From positions 180,592 through 244,591 of the forward strand of contig NZ_JACOGA010000008.1 of NCBI RefSeq assembly GCF_014284175.1: a stretch of DNA of 64,000 nt, in the 5' to 3' direction. The stretch is from Affinundibacterium flavidum (GTDB lineage: Bacteria > Pseudomonadota > Gammaproteobacteria > Burkholderiales > Burkholderiaceae_D). Below, in pieces: positions 36,741-46,827 of the stretch. The translations under genes were made by a program, and so were the position numbers. The notes below the pieces were generated by a model. The model saw nothing but the letters and a program-made list of their open reading frames with translations, had not been told where the DNA came from and did no database searches. The first letter of the stretch is position 1. Each line of letters opens with the position of its first letter.

Positions 36741-37264
36741 ACAAGAATTTTAACAACACTAAGCTGATGAGTAATTACTCGACTAGCAACAATACAAGAA
36801 TACAACAATACAATAATCAAATAGCTATTGGGACAATTTCGGCAATTTCGGCAATTTCGGCAATTTATTAAGTTTCAGCAATCACGATTTTATTCACAAC
36901 TATATTCACGGCTATATTTACGACTATATTCAAATTATTTCCACATGGAAATGTTCGAAACGCAATTCCGCTCATTTTTTGAGCATATTTTTGGATTTTT
37001 CTTGGCTTTTTCTTGTTTTGGATTCGATTTTCTTATGCAAATAATATTTTTATTTTGATTTTCATATCGAACTACAGCGATATATTTACTTTACCCGATT
37101 TCGCACGCGCACTTCCTCAGATTTCTTTGTGCTACTTTGCAATTCATAACAAGTAGTAGGATAACTCCACACAGCCAGTCCCTTTGCTCTAAAATACAGG
37201 GTTTTCGAGGATCGCTGGCTAGTCTTCATTTGCCGCTCCTGCAATCTACCGTGCATACTACTCT
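36741..37264. other. AT-rich intergenic region with short tandem repeats
   Basis: Divergent region between DUF1631 and xseB with no gene. It contains AATACAA iterations near 36790, 9-bp GGCAATTTC units at 36832-36867, and three CTATATT(C/T)ACG-like units at about 36897-36931. The xseB promoter must lie toward its right end. Confidence 0.6.
36832..36867. repeat. Short tandem repeat, 9-bp unit
   Basis: GGCAATTTC repeated about 3.5 times after a first variant GGACAATTTC. Confidence 0.8.
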
Positions 37265-37522
37265 ATGTCAAAGAAATTACCGTCTAATTCCACACCAAAT
37301 TCGTTCGAAAGTGCGATGGCCGAACTGAGCGAATTGGTATCACAAATGGAAACTGGCCAACTTCCTTTGGAAGCTTCCATCACCGCTTACCAACGTGGCT
37401 CTGACCTGATCAAATATTGTGCTACCCAATTAGAAAAAGTTGAACAACAAGTCAAAATCCTCGATGCCGGCATGTTGAAACCTTTCGCGACAGATACCAG
37501 CAATTCTGAGGATCAGGCATGA
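37265..37522 (+). CDS. xseB: Exodeoxyribonuclease VII small subunit
   Basis: 85 aa. Family core: SFESAMAELSELVSQMETGQLPLEASITAYQRGSDLIKYCATQLEKVEQQVKIL. It partners XseA in the nuclease that degrades single-stranded DNA. The gene for XseA is not here. It overlaps ispA by 4 bp (ATGA), so they form an operon with dxs, the usual order in betaproteobacteria. Confidence 0.95.
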   Translation: MSKKLPSNSTPNSFESAMAELSELVSQMETGQLPLEASITAYQRGSDLIKYCATQLEKVEQQVKILDAGMLKPFATDTSNSEDQA

Positions 37523-38406
37523 GTAGTCAATTTCAGACATGGATGAAATCCATACAAGCCGATGTCGAAGTTGCCCTCACCAACTATTTACCCGCGCTGA
37601 ACCAAGAACCGCAAACCTTACATGAAGCCATGGCGTATGCGGTATTAGACGGTGGTAAACGCGTTCGTCCCTTATTGGTATTTGCAGCAGGCAAATTGTT
37701 CGAAGCACCTACAGAATTATTATCCCGTGCCGCCTGCGCAGTCGAAATGATTCATGCCTATTCTTTGGTACATGATGACATGCCTTGCATGGATGATGAT
37801 GCACTTCGTCGTGGCAAACCTACCGTTCATAAGAAATATGACGAAGCGACTGCCTTATTAGTGGGTGATGCCTTACAGGCACAGGCATTTTTAGTGCTTA
37901 GCGAAGCACAAGCTTGTGCAGATCACAAGCTGCCCATGTTGCAATTATTAGCACAGGCTTCAGGTTCAGTCGGTATGTGTGGCGGTCAGGCAATTGATTT
38001 AGCCAGTGTGGGTAAGGCTTTAAGCCTGCCTGAATTGGAACAAATGCACAGACTAAAAACTGGCGCATTACTACGTGCTTCGGTGTTGCTGGGAGCGATG
38101 AGTGGTAAGCGACTTACTGCAGAAGAAATCAGCGCGCTCGATCACTACGCACGTGCGATTGGCCTTGCGTTTCAAGTCGTCGATGATGTCCTTGACGCGA
38201 CTGCTGATTCGGCGACTTTAGGTAAAACCGCTGGCAAAGATGCTGCTGATAATAAGCCGACCTATGTCTCACTTTTAGGTTTAGAGGCTTCGCGCCAGTT
38301 AGCAGATCAGCTATGTAAAGACGCCCATCAAGCCTTATCCCCATTTGGAGAATCCGCCCAGCATCTGCATGATTTAGCAGATCTCATCGTTCAGCGGAAA
38401 GCATAA
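37519..38406 (+). CDS. ispA: Farnesyl diphosphate synthase (polyprenyl synthetase)
   Basis: 295 aa. It condenses isopentenyl and dimethylallyl diphosphate up to C15. First aspartate-rich motif [16 protein letters not shown] at about residue 90; second in [13 protein letters not shown] at about 220. Other marks are [16 protein letters not shown] and [12 protein letters not shown]. The length is normal. It sits between xseB and dxs with a 2-bp gap to dxs. Confidence 0.95.
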   Translation: MSSQFQTWMKSIQADVEVALTNYLPALNQEPQTLHEAMAYAVLDGGKRVRPLLVFAAGKLFEAPTELLSRAACAVEMIHAYSLVHDDMPCMDDDALRRGKPTVHKKYDEATALLVGDALQAQAFLVLSEAQACADHKLPMLQLLAQASGSVGMCGGQAIDLASVGKALSLPELEQMHRLKTGALLRASVLLGAMSGKRLTAEEISALDHYARAIGLAFQVVDDVLDATADSATLGKTAGKDAADNKPTYVSLLGLEASRQLADQLCKDAHQALSPFGESAQHLHDLADLIVQRKA

Positions 38407-38408
38407 AC

Positions 38409-40253
38409 ATGTCCCTATTATCTACGATCAATTCCCCCGCCGACCTGCGTCAACTCAACCGTGCGCAATTAAGCGCGCTGGCAGACGAATTACGCCAATA
38501 TGTGATTGACTCAGTATCAAAAACTGGCGGTCATTTATCCTCAAATCTGGGCACAGTTGAACTCACTATCGCACTGCATTATGTGTTCAATACTCCCGAA
38601 GACCGATTAGTGTGGGATGTGGGTCATCAAACCTATCCGCATAAAATTCTCACTGGCCGACGCGACCAGATGCATAGCTTACGTCAGCTTGATGGGATTT
38701 CCGGCTTTCCGCGCAGAGTAGAAAGTGAATACGATACCTTTGGTACTGCGCATTCATCGACTTCGATTTCTGCGGCGCTCGGCATGGCATTAGCCGCGCG
38801 TACCAAAGGTGAATCACGTCATGCTGTTGCGATCATCGGTGATGGTTCTATGACTGCTGGTATGGCGTTCGAGGCTTTGAATAATGCGGGTGTCTATGAT
38901 GACATCAACATGCTGGTCGTGCTCAACGATAACGATATGTCGATTTCGCCACCCGTCGGTGCTTTGAATCGTTATCTGGCGCGCCTGATGTCTGGCAAGT
39001 TTTATGCAGCAGCGCGTAATGTTGGCAAATCCGTTTTGCCATCGCCTATGCTAGAACTAGCACGTCGTTTTGAAGAACATGCCAAAGGCATGATCGTGCC
39101 CGCGACCATGTTTGAGGAATTTGGCTTCAACTATATTGGGCCTATCGACGGACATGATCTGGAATCTTTAATTCCTACGTTGCAAAATATCAAGAATCTA
39201 AAAGGCCCGCAATTTTTGCATGTGGTAACGAAAAAAGGTCAGGGCTATAAGCTCGCGGAAGCTGATCCGATTTTGTATCATGGCCCCGGCAAGTTCAATC
39301 CAGCCGAAGGCATCAAACCTGCCGCCGCACCAGCTAAGAAAACTTACACGCAAGTATTTGGTGATTGGCTGTGCGATATGGCCGCTGCCGATGACAAGCT
39401 GATCGGCATTACGCCAGCGATGCGCGAAGGTTCGGGCATGGTGGAATTTGAACAGCGCTTTCCTAAGCGTTACTACGACGTCGGCATCGCTGAACAACAC
39501 TCCGTCACGTTTGCGGGTGGCATGGCGACCGAAGGAATGAAACCGGTAGTCGCCATTTACTCAACCTTTTTACAACGCGCTTATGATCAATTGATTCATG
39601 ATGTCGCCTTGCAAAATCTGGATGTCACCTTCGCCTTAGATCGCGCTGGTTTGGTCGGTGCCGATGGTGCGACGCATGCAGGCAATTACGATTTAGCTTA
39701 TCTGCGCTGCATTCCCAATATGGTAGTAATGGCAGCTAGTGATGAAAATGAATGCCGCCAAATGCTGACAACCGGTTACAACTATCCGGGTCCAGCGGCG
39801 ATTCGCTACCCGCGTGGGGCTGGTATAGGCGCCACAATCGAAACTGCCTTAACGGAACTTCCTTTAGGTAAAGCAGAACTCAAACGTCAGGGCAAAAAAA
39901 TCGCGATTCTGGCATTTGGCTCTATGGTGCATCCGGCCTTAACGGCGGCAGAATCACTCGATGCCAGCGTGGTCAATATGCGCTTTATCAAACCGATAGA
40001 TCTGGACATGATTAAAGAGATGGCGGCAAGTCACGAAGCACTAGTCACGATAGAAGAAGGCTGTGTGATGGGCGGTGCAGGCTCGGCTGTCGCCGAGGCA
40101 TTGGCAGCGGCAAATATCAGCAAGCCGCTATTGATACTAGGATTGCCAGACAAGTTTGTTGATCACGGCGATCCAGCACTCCTGTTAGCGCAGTGCGGCT
40201 TGAATGCAGAAGGTATAGAAGCATCCATTCGTCAACGCTTCACTACAATGTAA
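38409..40253 (+). CDS. dxs: 1-deoxy-D-xylulose-5-phosphate synthase
   Basis: 614 aa. It makes DXP, the precursor of isoprenoids and also of the thiazole of thiamin and of pyridoxal. TPP-binding motif [18 protein letters not shown] at about 145-165. Other marks: [49 protein letters not shown] and [19 protein letters not shown]. Length is normal. It needs TPP, whose operon lies at 3.7-8.7 kb. A terminator follows. Confidence 0.97.
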   Translation: MSLLSTINSPADLRQLNRAQLSALADELRQYVIDSVSKTGGHLSSNLGTVELTIALHYVFNTPEDRLVWDVGHQTYPHKILTGRRDQMHSLRQLDGISGFPRRVESEYDTFGTAHSSTSISAALGMALAARTKGESRHAVAIIGDGSMTAGMAFEALNNAGVYDDINMLVVLNDNDMSISPPVGALNRYLARLMSGKFYAAARNVGKSVLPSPMLELARRFEEHAKGMIVPATMFEEFGFNYIGPIDGHDLESLIPTLQNIKNLKGPQFLHVVTKKGQGYKLAEADPILYHGPGKFNPAEGIKPAAAPAKKTYTQVFGDWLCDMAAADDKLIGITPAMREGSGMVEFEQRFPKRYYDVGIAEQHSVTFAGGMATEGMKPVVAIYSTFLQRAYDQLIHDVALQNLDVTFALDRAGLVGADGATHAGNYDLAYLRCIPNMVVMAASDENECRQMLTTGYNYPGPAAIRYPRGAGIGATIETALTELPLGKAELKRQGKKIAILAFGSMVHPALTAAESLDASVVNMRFIKPIDLDMIKEMAASHEALVTIEEGCVMGGAGSAVAEALAAANISKPLLILGLPDKFVDHGDPALLLAQCGLNAEGIEASIRQRFTTM

Positions 40254-40275
40254 CCGAAGTTCTCGTTAGCTATCC

Positions 40276-40316
40276 ATGCCGTCAATACCTGTGCAGGTAC
40301 TGGCGGCATTTCTTTT
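40276..40316 (+). terminator. dxs rho-independent terminator
   Basis: Imperfect stem ATGCCGTCAATACCTG / CAGGTACTGGCGGCAT, then TTCTTTTA. It separates dxs from the convergent cysB. Confidence 0.75.
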
Positions 40317-40321
40317 ATAGC

Positions 40322-41263
40322 CTAAACTTCTTGTTCCGCCAAAGCAGCACGAATGTCTTCACGACTTAAATCTGGTGCAAATTTTTGAATGAAGTCGAAA
40401 GTATAGGCACGCAGATAGGCACCACGACGCACTGCCAATCTAGTCACATTCGATTGGAATAAATGACTCGCAGAAATCGTGCGCAAACCTTGCGCACGTT
40501 GATTCTCATTCCCAGATTCAATCGCCATCGAAGCGACCAAACCGACGCCTAAACCAAGCGCTACATATTGTTGAATAACGTCAGAATCCATCGCAGTTAA
40601 TACGATATCAGTACGCAAACCCGCGCGCTTAAATGCATCATCAATATGGCCACGCCCGGTAAAACCAACATCGTAAGTAATCAAAGGAAATTTCGCGAGA
40701 TCTTCTAAACTTAATTCCGCATGTGCTAATAAGGGATGGCCGTCTGGCACTACGACCACGTGATTCCATTCATAGCAAGGGAAAGACACTAAGTCCTTAA
40801 ATGCCGACAAACCCTCAGTCGCAATACCGATATCCGCTTTACCTGATAAGACCCATTCGGCAATATGCTCGGGCGCGCTTTGTTGCAAGGCTATGCGCAC
40901 TTCGGGAAATGCTAAACGAAATTGCTGTACGACTTTCGGCAGCACATAACGTGCTTGAGTATGCGTAGTCGCAATCGCTAAAGTGCCGCGTGCCTGATCC
41001 GAATAATCATTGCCAGCCTGACGTAAATTCTCGGCTTCTAACAATAATCTTTCTATGATGGGCAAAATGCCCTTACCTGGCTCAGTCAATCCAGTTAAGC
41101 GTTTGCCGTTACGTTCAAAAATATCGACACCTAACTCTTCTTCCACTTCGCGAATCTGACGACTCACGCCAGGTTGCGACGTGTATAAAACATTTGCCAC
41201 TTCAGTGAGGTTATAACCACAACGGCAAGCTTCGCGGATGGAGCGTAATTGTTGGAAATTCAT
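40322..41263 (-). CDS. cysB: CysB-type LysR regulator of sulfur assimilation
   Basis: 313 aa. N-terminal HTH MNFQQLRSIREACRCGYNLTEVANVLYTSQPGVSRQIREVEEELGVDIFERNGKRLTGLT is close to CysB/Cbl. The C-terminal inducer domain contains ATTHTQARYVLPKVV and ADIGIATEGL. CysB activates sulfate-uptake genes with N-acetylserine as inducer in enterobacteria; the same role is inferred here. AGGAC precedes the ATG. It starts 8 bp after the cysA stop, as the last gene of the sulfate locus, so the regulator is probably co-transcribed with its target. Confidence 0.93.
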   Translation of the reverse strand: MNFQQLRSIREACRCGYNLTEVANVLYTSQPGVSRQIREVEEELGVDIFERNGKRLTGLTEPGKGILPIIERLLLEAENLRQAGNDYSDQARGTLAIATTHTQARYVLPKVVQQFRLAFPEVRIALQQSAPEHIAEWVLSGKADIGIATEGLSAFKDLVSFPCYEWNHVVVVPDGHPLLAHAELSLEDLAKFPLITYDVGFTGRGHIDDAFKRAGLRTDIVLTAMDSDVIQQYVALGLGVGLVASMAIESGNENQRAQGLRTISASHLFQSNVTRLAVRRGAYLRAYTFDFIQKFAPDLSREDIRAALAEQEV

Positions 41264-41271
41264 AATCTGTC

Positions 41272-42354
41272 CTAAGCCAACTGGCTTTCAATGTGGTTTT
41301 CAACAAATACGTGCAGGCGACGTGGTTTCACAATCAAGGCTTCGCCCACTTGTAAATTTAAATGCACAGCACGCTCGCTCGTAATCATCGCTTCTAAGAC
41401 CTGACCATTATCTTCCCGCACCAATTCCAACTGCGCCAATGGGCCTATGCCATGCACGCGTCGCAATTTCACGACCAAGCCAGTCGCGCCCGCCGTGTAG
41501 CGGTCGATATCGAGCTCATGCGGACGCACATAACCAGTCCCGACCGCATCGCGGGTATCGGCATGACCCGGCGCATCGAATGCAACACCATCGGCATCGA
41601 GTATGCCTTCATGCACGCGACCATGAAACAGATTCACGTTACCCAAGAATCCATACACAAACGGCGTCGCCGGGTGTTGGTAGACTTCATTCGGTGCACC
41701 AACTTGTTCGACTTTGCCATGATTCATCACCACGATTTGATCGGCAACTTCCAAAGCCTCTTCCTGATCATGCGTGACAAAAATACTGGTGACATGCAAT
41801 TCGTCATGCAAACGACGCAACCAACGGCGCAGTTCTTTACGCACTTTCGCGTCAAGCGCACCGAAGGGTTCATCCAACAACAAGACCCGCGGCTCAACTG
41901 CTAAGGCGCGTGCTAAGGCAATACGTTGGCGTTGTCCGCCAGACAGTTGCGGCGGGTAACGATCCGCTAACCAATCGAGTTGCACTAGCTCCAGTAACTT
42001 GGTGACTTTTTCTTTGATCTGCGCTTCAGATGGACGTAAATGACGTGGTTTCACACGCAGGCCAAAAGCGATATTTTCAAAGATCGTCATGTGTTTAAAC
42101 AGCGCATAATGCTGAAACACAAAACCTACCTGGCGCTCACGCACATGCTGATTCGACGCGTCTTCACCATCGAGCAAAACCTGACCACTATCGGCATACT
42201 CCAAACCAGCAATAATCCTCAGCAAAGTCGTCTTACCACAACCAGATGGTCCCAACAGTGCAGTTAATTCGCCATTCGGAAAATCTAAAGACACTTTATC
42301 TAAGGCAGTAAAATTGCCGAAGCGTTTTTGCAATTGATTGACAGCGATGCTCAT
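41272..42354 (-). CDS. cysA: Sulfate/thiosulfate ABC transporter ATPase
   Basis: 360 aa from ATG 42354 ([13 protein letters not shown]). Walker [10 protein letters not shown] at about residue 37, signature [15 protein letters not shown] at about 140, Walker [12 protein letters not shown] at about 160, then a TOBE-like C-terminal domain ([26 protein letters not shown]). It energises CysT/CysW. The frame is open to 42393 but the family start is used. A 275-bp gap with two stem-loop repeats separates it from cysW. Confidence 0.95.
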   Translation of the reverse strand: MSIAVNQLQKRFGNFTALDKVSLDFPNGELTALLGPSGCGKTTLLRIIAGLEYADSGQVLLDGEDASNQHVRERQVGFVFQHYALFKHMTIFENIAFGLRVKPRHLRPSEAQIKEKVTKLLELVQLDWLADRYPPQLSGGQRQRIALARALAVEPRVLLLDEPFGALDAKVRKELRRWLRRLHDELHVTSIFVTHDQEEALEVADQIVVMNHGKVEQVGAPNEVYQHPATPFVYGFLGNVNLFHGRVHEGILDADGVAFDAPGHADTRDAVGTGYVRPHELDIDRYTAGATGLVVKLRRVHGIGPLAQLELVREDNGQVLEAMITSERAVHLNLQVGEALIVKPRRLHVFVENHIESQLA

Positions 42355-42402
42355 GGTTTTTCCAATCTTCCAAATTTTTTCAAAAACGTACACACTTACT
42401 CT

Positions 42403-42433
42403 CTTCTCCAGCTAGCGAAAGAAGCTGGAGAAG
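42403..42433. repeat. Stem-loop CTTCTCCAGC / GCTGGAGAAG
   Basis: Perfect 10-bp inverted repeat with an 11-nt loop, in the cysW-cysA gap just ahead of the cysA start. It may stabilise or shorten the transcript. No T-run. Confidence 0.75.
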
Positions 42434-42540
42434 GGTTTGAGATGAGGAGCGTCAAGTAAGTCAATTGACATTTCATCTGCATATACTAGATAGAGCCACG
42501 GGCATTAAATAAGCACTAAATAGGCATTTCGCCAATCTGA

Positions 42541-42590
42541 ACCGCCCTCACCCCAACCCTCTCCCGCTCACGGGAGAGGGAGTTTTGTCC
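42541..42590. repeat. REP-like palindrome CCCTCTCCCGCTCACGGGAGAGGG
   Basis: The same sequence, inverted and nearly identical, occurs at 63731-63780. Between cysW and cysA it forms a strong hairpin flanked by ACCGCCCTCACCCCAA and AGTTTTGTCC. Confidence 0.85.
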
Positions 42591-42628
42591 TTACATCCGC
42601 CGATCGCTTGCGAGAGAGGCACTAACTG

Positions 42629-43528
42629 CTACTCTTGCGGAATACGCTGACGCGACTCGTCAGTTTTCCATTCCACTATCGTCTTCAATGCCAAGGTCAC
42701 TAAGGCCAACAGAGTCAGTAAAGACGCTACAGCAAACGCGGCGGTGAAGTTATATTCGTTATACAAAATCTCGACTTGCAAAGGCATGGTATTAGTCTCA
42801 CCACGAATATGACCTGACACGACCGACACCGCGCCGAATTCGCCCATGGCACGTGCATTACATAGAATCACGCCGTACAACAAACCCCACTTGATATTAG
42901 GCAAAGTCACGTGCCAAAAGGTCTTCCAGCCTGAAGCGCCGAGCACGAGTGCGGCTTCTTCTTCCTCGCTCCCTTGCGCCTGCATCAAAGGAATTAATTC
43001 GCGGGCGACAAACGGGAAGGTGACAAAAATCGTGGCTAACACAATCCCGGGCACCGCGAATAAAATCTTAATATCATGTGCGCGCAACCACTCGCCAAAC
43101 CAACCTTGGGCACCAAATAGCAAGACATAAATCAAGCCAGAAATCACGGGCGATACCGAGAACGGCAAATCGATCAAAGTCAGCAAAACATTCTTGCCAC
43201 GAAATTCAAATTTCGCAATCGCCCACGCTGCAGCCACGCCAAACACGAGGTTGAGTGGCACCGCAATGGCGGCGGAAATCAAAGTCAATTTAATCGCTGA
43301 CAGCGCGTCTGGTTCTTGGATTGCTGTCAGATAGGTTTCCCAACCTTTGCGTAAAGCTTCTGAGAATACAGCCACTAAAGGCACGAACAAAAACAGCGTT
43401 ACAAAAGCCAATGCCAATACAATCAATATGACTCTGACCCAAACTGGCTCCATCGTCGCTTGCAATTGCAATGGCGGTTCGATTCGTTTTTGTGACGCTG
43501 ATGCGTTAGCGTTGCTTGTGCTGACCAT
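42629..43528 (-). CDS. cysW: Sulfate ABC transporter permease CysW
   Basis: 299 aa from the ATG at 43528, which overlaps the cysT stop (TAATG). Six transmembrane helices; the EAA-type loop near [36 protein letters not shown] contacts CysA, and [17 protein letters not shown] follows. CysW pairs with CysT to form the inner-membrane channel for sulfate and thiosulfate. A longer frame to 43564 exists but the overlap start is preferred (GGGGAGAG site). Confidence 0.94.
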   Translation of the reverse strand: MVSTSNANASASQKRIEPPLQLQATMEPVWVRVILIVLALAFVTLFLFVPLVAVFSEALRKGWETYLTAIQEPDALSAIKLTLISAAIAVPLNLVFGVAAAWAIAKFEFRGKNVLLTLIDLPFSVSPVISGLIYVLLFGAQGWFGEWLRAHDIKILFAVPGIVLATIFVTFPFVARELIPLMQAQGSEEEEAALVLGASGWKTFWHVTLPNIKWGLLYGVILCNARAMGEFGAVSVVSGHIRGETNTMPLQVEILYNEYNFTAAFAVASLLTLLALVTLALKTIVEWKTDESRQRIPQE

Positions 43529-44382
43529 TATTCTCTCCCCGCAGTTTGACGACGGCGCGTCCACGCTTGCAAACCATTAATCGCCAATAACAAAATGAAA
43601 GAGATAATCAGCATCACCACCGCAATCGCCGTCGCTCCCGCATAATCATATTGCTCCAATTTGGTGATCATGAATAAGGGCGTGATTTCAGAAATCATGG
43701 GCATATTGCCTGCAATAAAAATCACTGAGCCATATTCACCCGTTGCACGCGCAAAGGCGAGCGCAAAGCCAGTCAAGACCGCCGGAAGTATGGTCGGAAA
43801 AATGACCTTGATGAAGGTTTGCCAATGACTTGCGCCGAGGCTGATCGCCGCCTCTTCTAATTCTTTTTCGGCTTCTTCCAAGACTGGCTGTACGGTACGC
43901 ACGACGAAGGGCAGACCAATAAAAATCAAGGCGACTAAAACGCCTAAAGGTGTATAAGCGACTTTAATGCCCCAAGGCGCAAGCAGTTTGCCGATCCAGC
44001 CATTCGGCGCATATAAGGTCGCTAAGGTAATTCCCGCCACGGCTGTCGGCAAAGCAAACGGTAAGTCAACAAAGGCATCAATCAAACGCTTGCCCGGAAA
44101 TTTATAGCGCACCAATACCCACGCCAGGATGCCGCCGAAAATGACATTAATGAAAGCGGCCAGCAAAGAGGCGCCAAACGTCAGGCGATACGATGCCATC
44201 ACGCGTTCGGAAGTCACGGTGTGCCAGAAGGCATCCCAGGTCATCGTGAAGGTCTTGAAAAACACCGCTGAGAGTGGAATCAAGACAATGAGGCCCAGGT
44301 AAAATATGGTAAAGCCCACTGACAGACTAAAGCCAGGAATGACTCGCCGTGCTTTTGCCCGATTGCTGGAGAAAAATGCCAT
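43528..44382 (-). CDS. cysT: Sulfate ABC transporter permease CysT
   Basis: 284 aa, six transmembrane helices. Family marks: [28 protein letters not shown] at the N-terminus, [31 protein letters not shown], an EAA loop in [35 protein letters not shown] and [18 protein letters not shown]. It is the first of three consecutive transporter genes, with cysW overlapping. The EAL-like gene lies 160 bp upstream on the same strand. Confidence 0.94.
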   Translation of the reverse strand: MAFFSSNRAKARRVIPGFSLSVGFTIFYLGLIVLIPLSAVFFKTFTMTWDAFWHTVTSERVMASYRLTFGASLLAAFINVIFGGILAWVLVRYKFPGKRLIDAFVDLPFALPTAVAGITLATLYAPNGWIGKLLAPWGIKVAYTPLGVLVALIFIGLPFVVRTVQPVLEEAEKELEEAAISLGASHWQTFIKVIFPTILPAVLTGFALAFARATGEYGSVIFIAGNMPMISEITPLFMITKLEQYDYAGATAIAVVMLIISFILLLAINGLQAWTRRRQTAGRE

Positions 44383-44542
44383 GTGATGCCTTTATTACTG
44401 ATATGACTAAGAGAGTCACATCATTACATAGGCGTGTTATATGGAAAACGATTTTTTCTGCATTTCTTTATCTGTTTTAAGAATATGCTGCCTTGGTAAT
44501 GCATAAATCTAGCGGGCATTACCACCAATTGTAAATTGCAGA

Positions 44543-45403
44543 TTACAAGGGGAGCGCGAGTATGGCATCACTAGCAAGCCCTAATTCCTTAGGCTTAGCA
44601 AGGAATCGCGTCGGTGTGTCAGATTTCGGCAGGTCGAAGAAATAGCCTTGCACCAGGAAGGGCGATGTTCCATCGTAGTATTCTTGCAAAGATAAATACG
44701 ATTGCTCGGTTTCTATCTTGCGCACCACAATCTGTGTGCCTATCTCTGCCGCATTTTTTAACAGATGTTGAAAATTCCTAGCTTCATTCACCAAGCCGAC
44801 ATCTAACTTAATTGAAGCCGGACGGATACGTATTAATAAATCATGCGCTTCATCTAAACTACCCGCATTGGCACCAATCCTAAAACCATTTCTACGATAG
44901 TTCTCCGCTACGTGACTCAATACCCATCGCTGGCTGGGCGTAATTCTCGGCAACTGTAAGATCACTTTTTGCTGCGGCAACTCCAAACTCTCCAGAACAC
45001 GTCTGAATGCGGCTCCGTGATTACCTGCGACCGCAACTAATAGGCGATTGTGCACGGTCAAATAAAGGTCTTTCACCGAGTTATCTAACTGTTTGAAATA
45101 ATTGATCGTGTGTAGCAAGCGACATAAGCGATCGAGTTCAACCGACTCTTCATCACTAGCAATATTTTCTAGCAGTTTCCAAATACTCAACCCGGGTTCT
45201 TCATTCGACACGCTGCGCGCATAGGCCTCGCAGGCTTTTACTTCTAGCGTATTTGCAGAACATATGGTTTGATAAACACTAGCAAGTCGCGCATGGAAAA
45301 ATCGACCATGCACCCGCCCATCTTCATCAAAATAAAGATTCGTGTTAGCGGGTAGTTTGTTTTGTAAATGCTGAATATAGCGAGTTAATGCGGGATAGTT
45401 CAT
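44543..45403 (-). CDS. Degenerate EAL-domain protein
   Basis: 286 aa. The fold is readable in RPASIKLDVGLV (the IKID strand), KIETEQSYL (the EGVET helix) and LVQGYFFDLP (the QGY motif). Catalytic parts are lost: no EAL triplet at the N-terminus (YFDEDGRVHG), the metal-binding Glu of strand 3 is Gln (VILQLPRI), and the DDFGTG loop is GANAGSLDEAH. Cyclic di-GMP hydrolysis is therefore unlikely, but ligand or protein binding could remain. It lies between the sigma-54 regulator and cysT on the same strand, so a role in sulfur control is a plausible inference. Confidence 0.8.
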   Translation of the reverse strand: MNYPALTRYIQHLQNKLPANTNLYFDEDGRVHGRFFHARLASVYQTICSANTLEVKACEAYARSVSNEEPGLSIWKLLENIASDEESVELDRLCRLLHTINYFKQLDNSVKDLYLTVHNRLLVAVAGNHGAAFRRVLESLELPQQKVILQLPRITPSQRWVLSHVAENYRRNGFRIGANAGSLDEAHDLLIRIRPASIKLDVGLVNEARNFQHLLKNAAEIGTQIVVRKIETEQSYLSLQEYYDGTSPFLVQGYFFDLPKSDTPTRFLAKPKELGLASDAILALPL

Positions 45404-45519
45404 AAATGTAAGTCAGAATGTGAATCATGACTTAAGCATAGGGGCAAGCACAGATTTTGATAAGGAATCGTTTCGCGCAAGCTTATTCTGAGAAAAGATA
45501 TCGCCATTTTCAGTGGAGA

Positions 45520-45565
45520 AAAGCCCACTCAAAAGCTTGAAGTTGCTTGAAGATGAGCGGGCTTA
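45520..45565 (-). terminator. Terminator of the sigma-54 regulator gene
   Basis: Minus strand stem AAGCCCGCTCA ... TGAGTGGGCTT, followed by TTCTCC. It lies just after the regulator stop at 45595. Confidence 0.78.
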
Positions 45566-45594
45566 CTGTCCTGCAAATATTACTATTTTAGCGG

Positions 45595-46827
45595 CTATAC
45601 CAATTCAACTTCTTCCGTATTAGCGATGTGAATTTCAGGTTCTTTTCCTTCTTGTCCGATTAAGCCATAACGCTTCAAGTAGGTGCGCAATATGTTGCGG
45701 CTAATGCCCAAGACCTTGGCGGTTTGCACCTGATTATCCTTACACTTGGCAAACGCGATGCGAATCAAAGATTGCTCTACAGTGTCCAATAAACTGACTT
45801 GTTCGTTCTCGATCAAACATGCTATCAGTTGCTCGATTTGTTGCAGCGGATGTAGCTCTGCACCGATATGATCAGACGCAGCATCCGCCACGGCTGGTTC
45901 ACTTTCTACAGATGCGTTTGGACGCTGTTCGTCCAGTTCAGCGTCGCGCACTGCAGGAAGAGAATCAGGCACGCTTCTAGCAGAGTCCGCACGCACTGGC
46001 ACGGATCTTCCCCGGCTACGATGTAGCGCGCCGACCAAGCGTAAATCATCGGCTTCAATAATATTATTCCGGCAGACGATCAAACTATAGTGCACCACAT
46101 TTTCAAGTTCTCGAATATTGCCCGGCCATTCATAAGCCAACAAAGCGGACTCAGCTTCGCTCGACAAACTGACCCGATTCACTTGTAGTCGTTCACTATA
46201 GATTTCAATAAAGTGTCGTGCTAAAGGCAAGATGTCGCCGGGCCTATCGCACAAGGGTGGCAGGTCAATTGTCGCCACACTGAGACGATAGTAAAGATCC
46301 GAACGAAAGCGGTCAGCCGCAATTGCTTTTTGCAAATCTACGTTGGTCGCCGCAACCAGCCGCACGTCAAGCGCGACAGGCCGACGTGAACCAATTCTCA
46401 CGACTTGTCGCTCTTGCAGTACGCGCAGTAATTTCACTTGCAAAGCGAGCGATAAATCGCCGACTTCATCCAAAAATAAAGTACCTCCATTCGCGGCCTC
46501 AAACCATCCAGAACGTGCTTGATTAGCGCCGGTAAATGCGCCGGACTCGTGTCCAAATAATTCAGCATCGATCAAGGTTTCGCTAAATGCCCCGCAGTTG
46601 ACGGCGATGAAGGGACCTTTACGTCCACTGGAAGTATGAATATGTCTGGCGATCAATTCTTTACCAGTACCGGTTTCACCGATGATCAAAGCAGTTGCGT
46701 CCGAGCGTGCGATACGTTCGACTTGCTCCAATAATTCCGATGATCGCTGATCATGAAATAACATTGCCTTAGCCCGTATCGATAAAGGGCTGCCGCTCGA
46801 TTCAGGAAAAGTAAGGAGTTTGTTCAC
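45595..46827 (-). CDS. SfnR-like sigma-54-dependent activator
   Basis: 410 aa with a GTG start. The N-terminus has only about 30 residues before the AAA+ domain, so there is no sensor domain. Walker A GETGTGKE, GAFTGA loop (sigma-54 contact), Walker B GGTLFLDE and LLRVLQER follow, then ATNVDLQKAI. The C-terminal Fis helix-turn-helix (QTAKVLGISRNILRTYLKRYGL) binds DNA. Domain order and sequence resemble SfnR, the activator of alternative-sulfur genes, so control of sulfur-source genes is likely. The low-complexity 280-320 stretch is variable. Confidence 0.88.
   Translation of the reverse strand: MNKLLTFPESSGSPLSIRAKAMLFHDQRSSELLEQVERIARSDATALIIGETGTGKELIARHIHTSSGRKGPFIAVNCGAFSETLIDAELFGHESGAFTGANQARSGWFEAANGGTLFLDEVGDLSLALQVKLLRVLQERQVVRIGSRRPVALDVRLVAATNVDLQKAIAADRFRSDLYYRLSVATIDLPPLCDRPGDILPLARHFIEIYSERLQVNRVSLSSEAESALLAYEWPGNIRELENVVHYSLIVCRNNIIEADDLRLVGALHRSRGRSVPVRADSARSVPDSLPAVRDAELDEQRPNASVESEPAVADAASDHIGAELHPLQQIEQLIACLIENEQVSLLDTVEQSLIRIAFAKCKDNQVQTAKVLGISRNILRTYLKRYGLIGQEGKEPEIHIANTEEVELV

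Noticed and set aside
36832..36867. Possible CRISPR from regular units
   Set aside because: Units are 9 bp with no spacers and no cas genes.
36828..37058. Plus-strand ORF starting MGQFRQFRQFRQF
   Set aside because: Its repeats come from the 9-bp DNA repeat, and the rest is an AT-rich hydrophobic frame.
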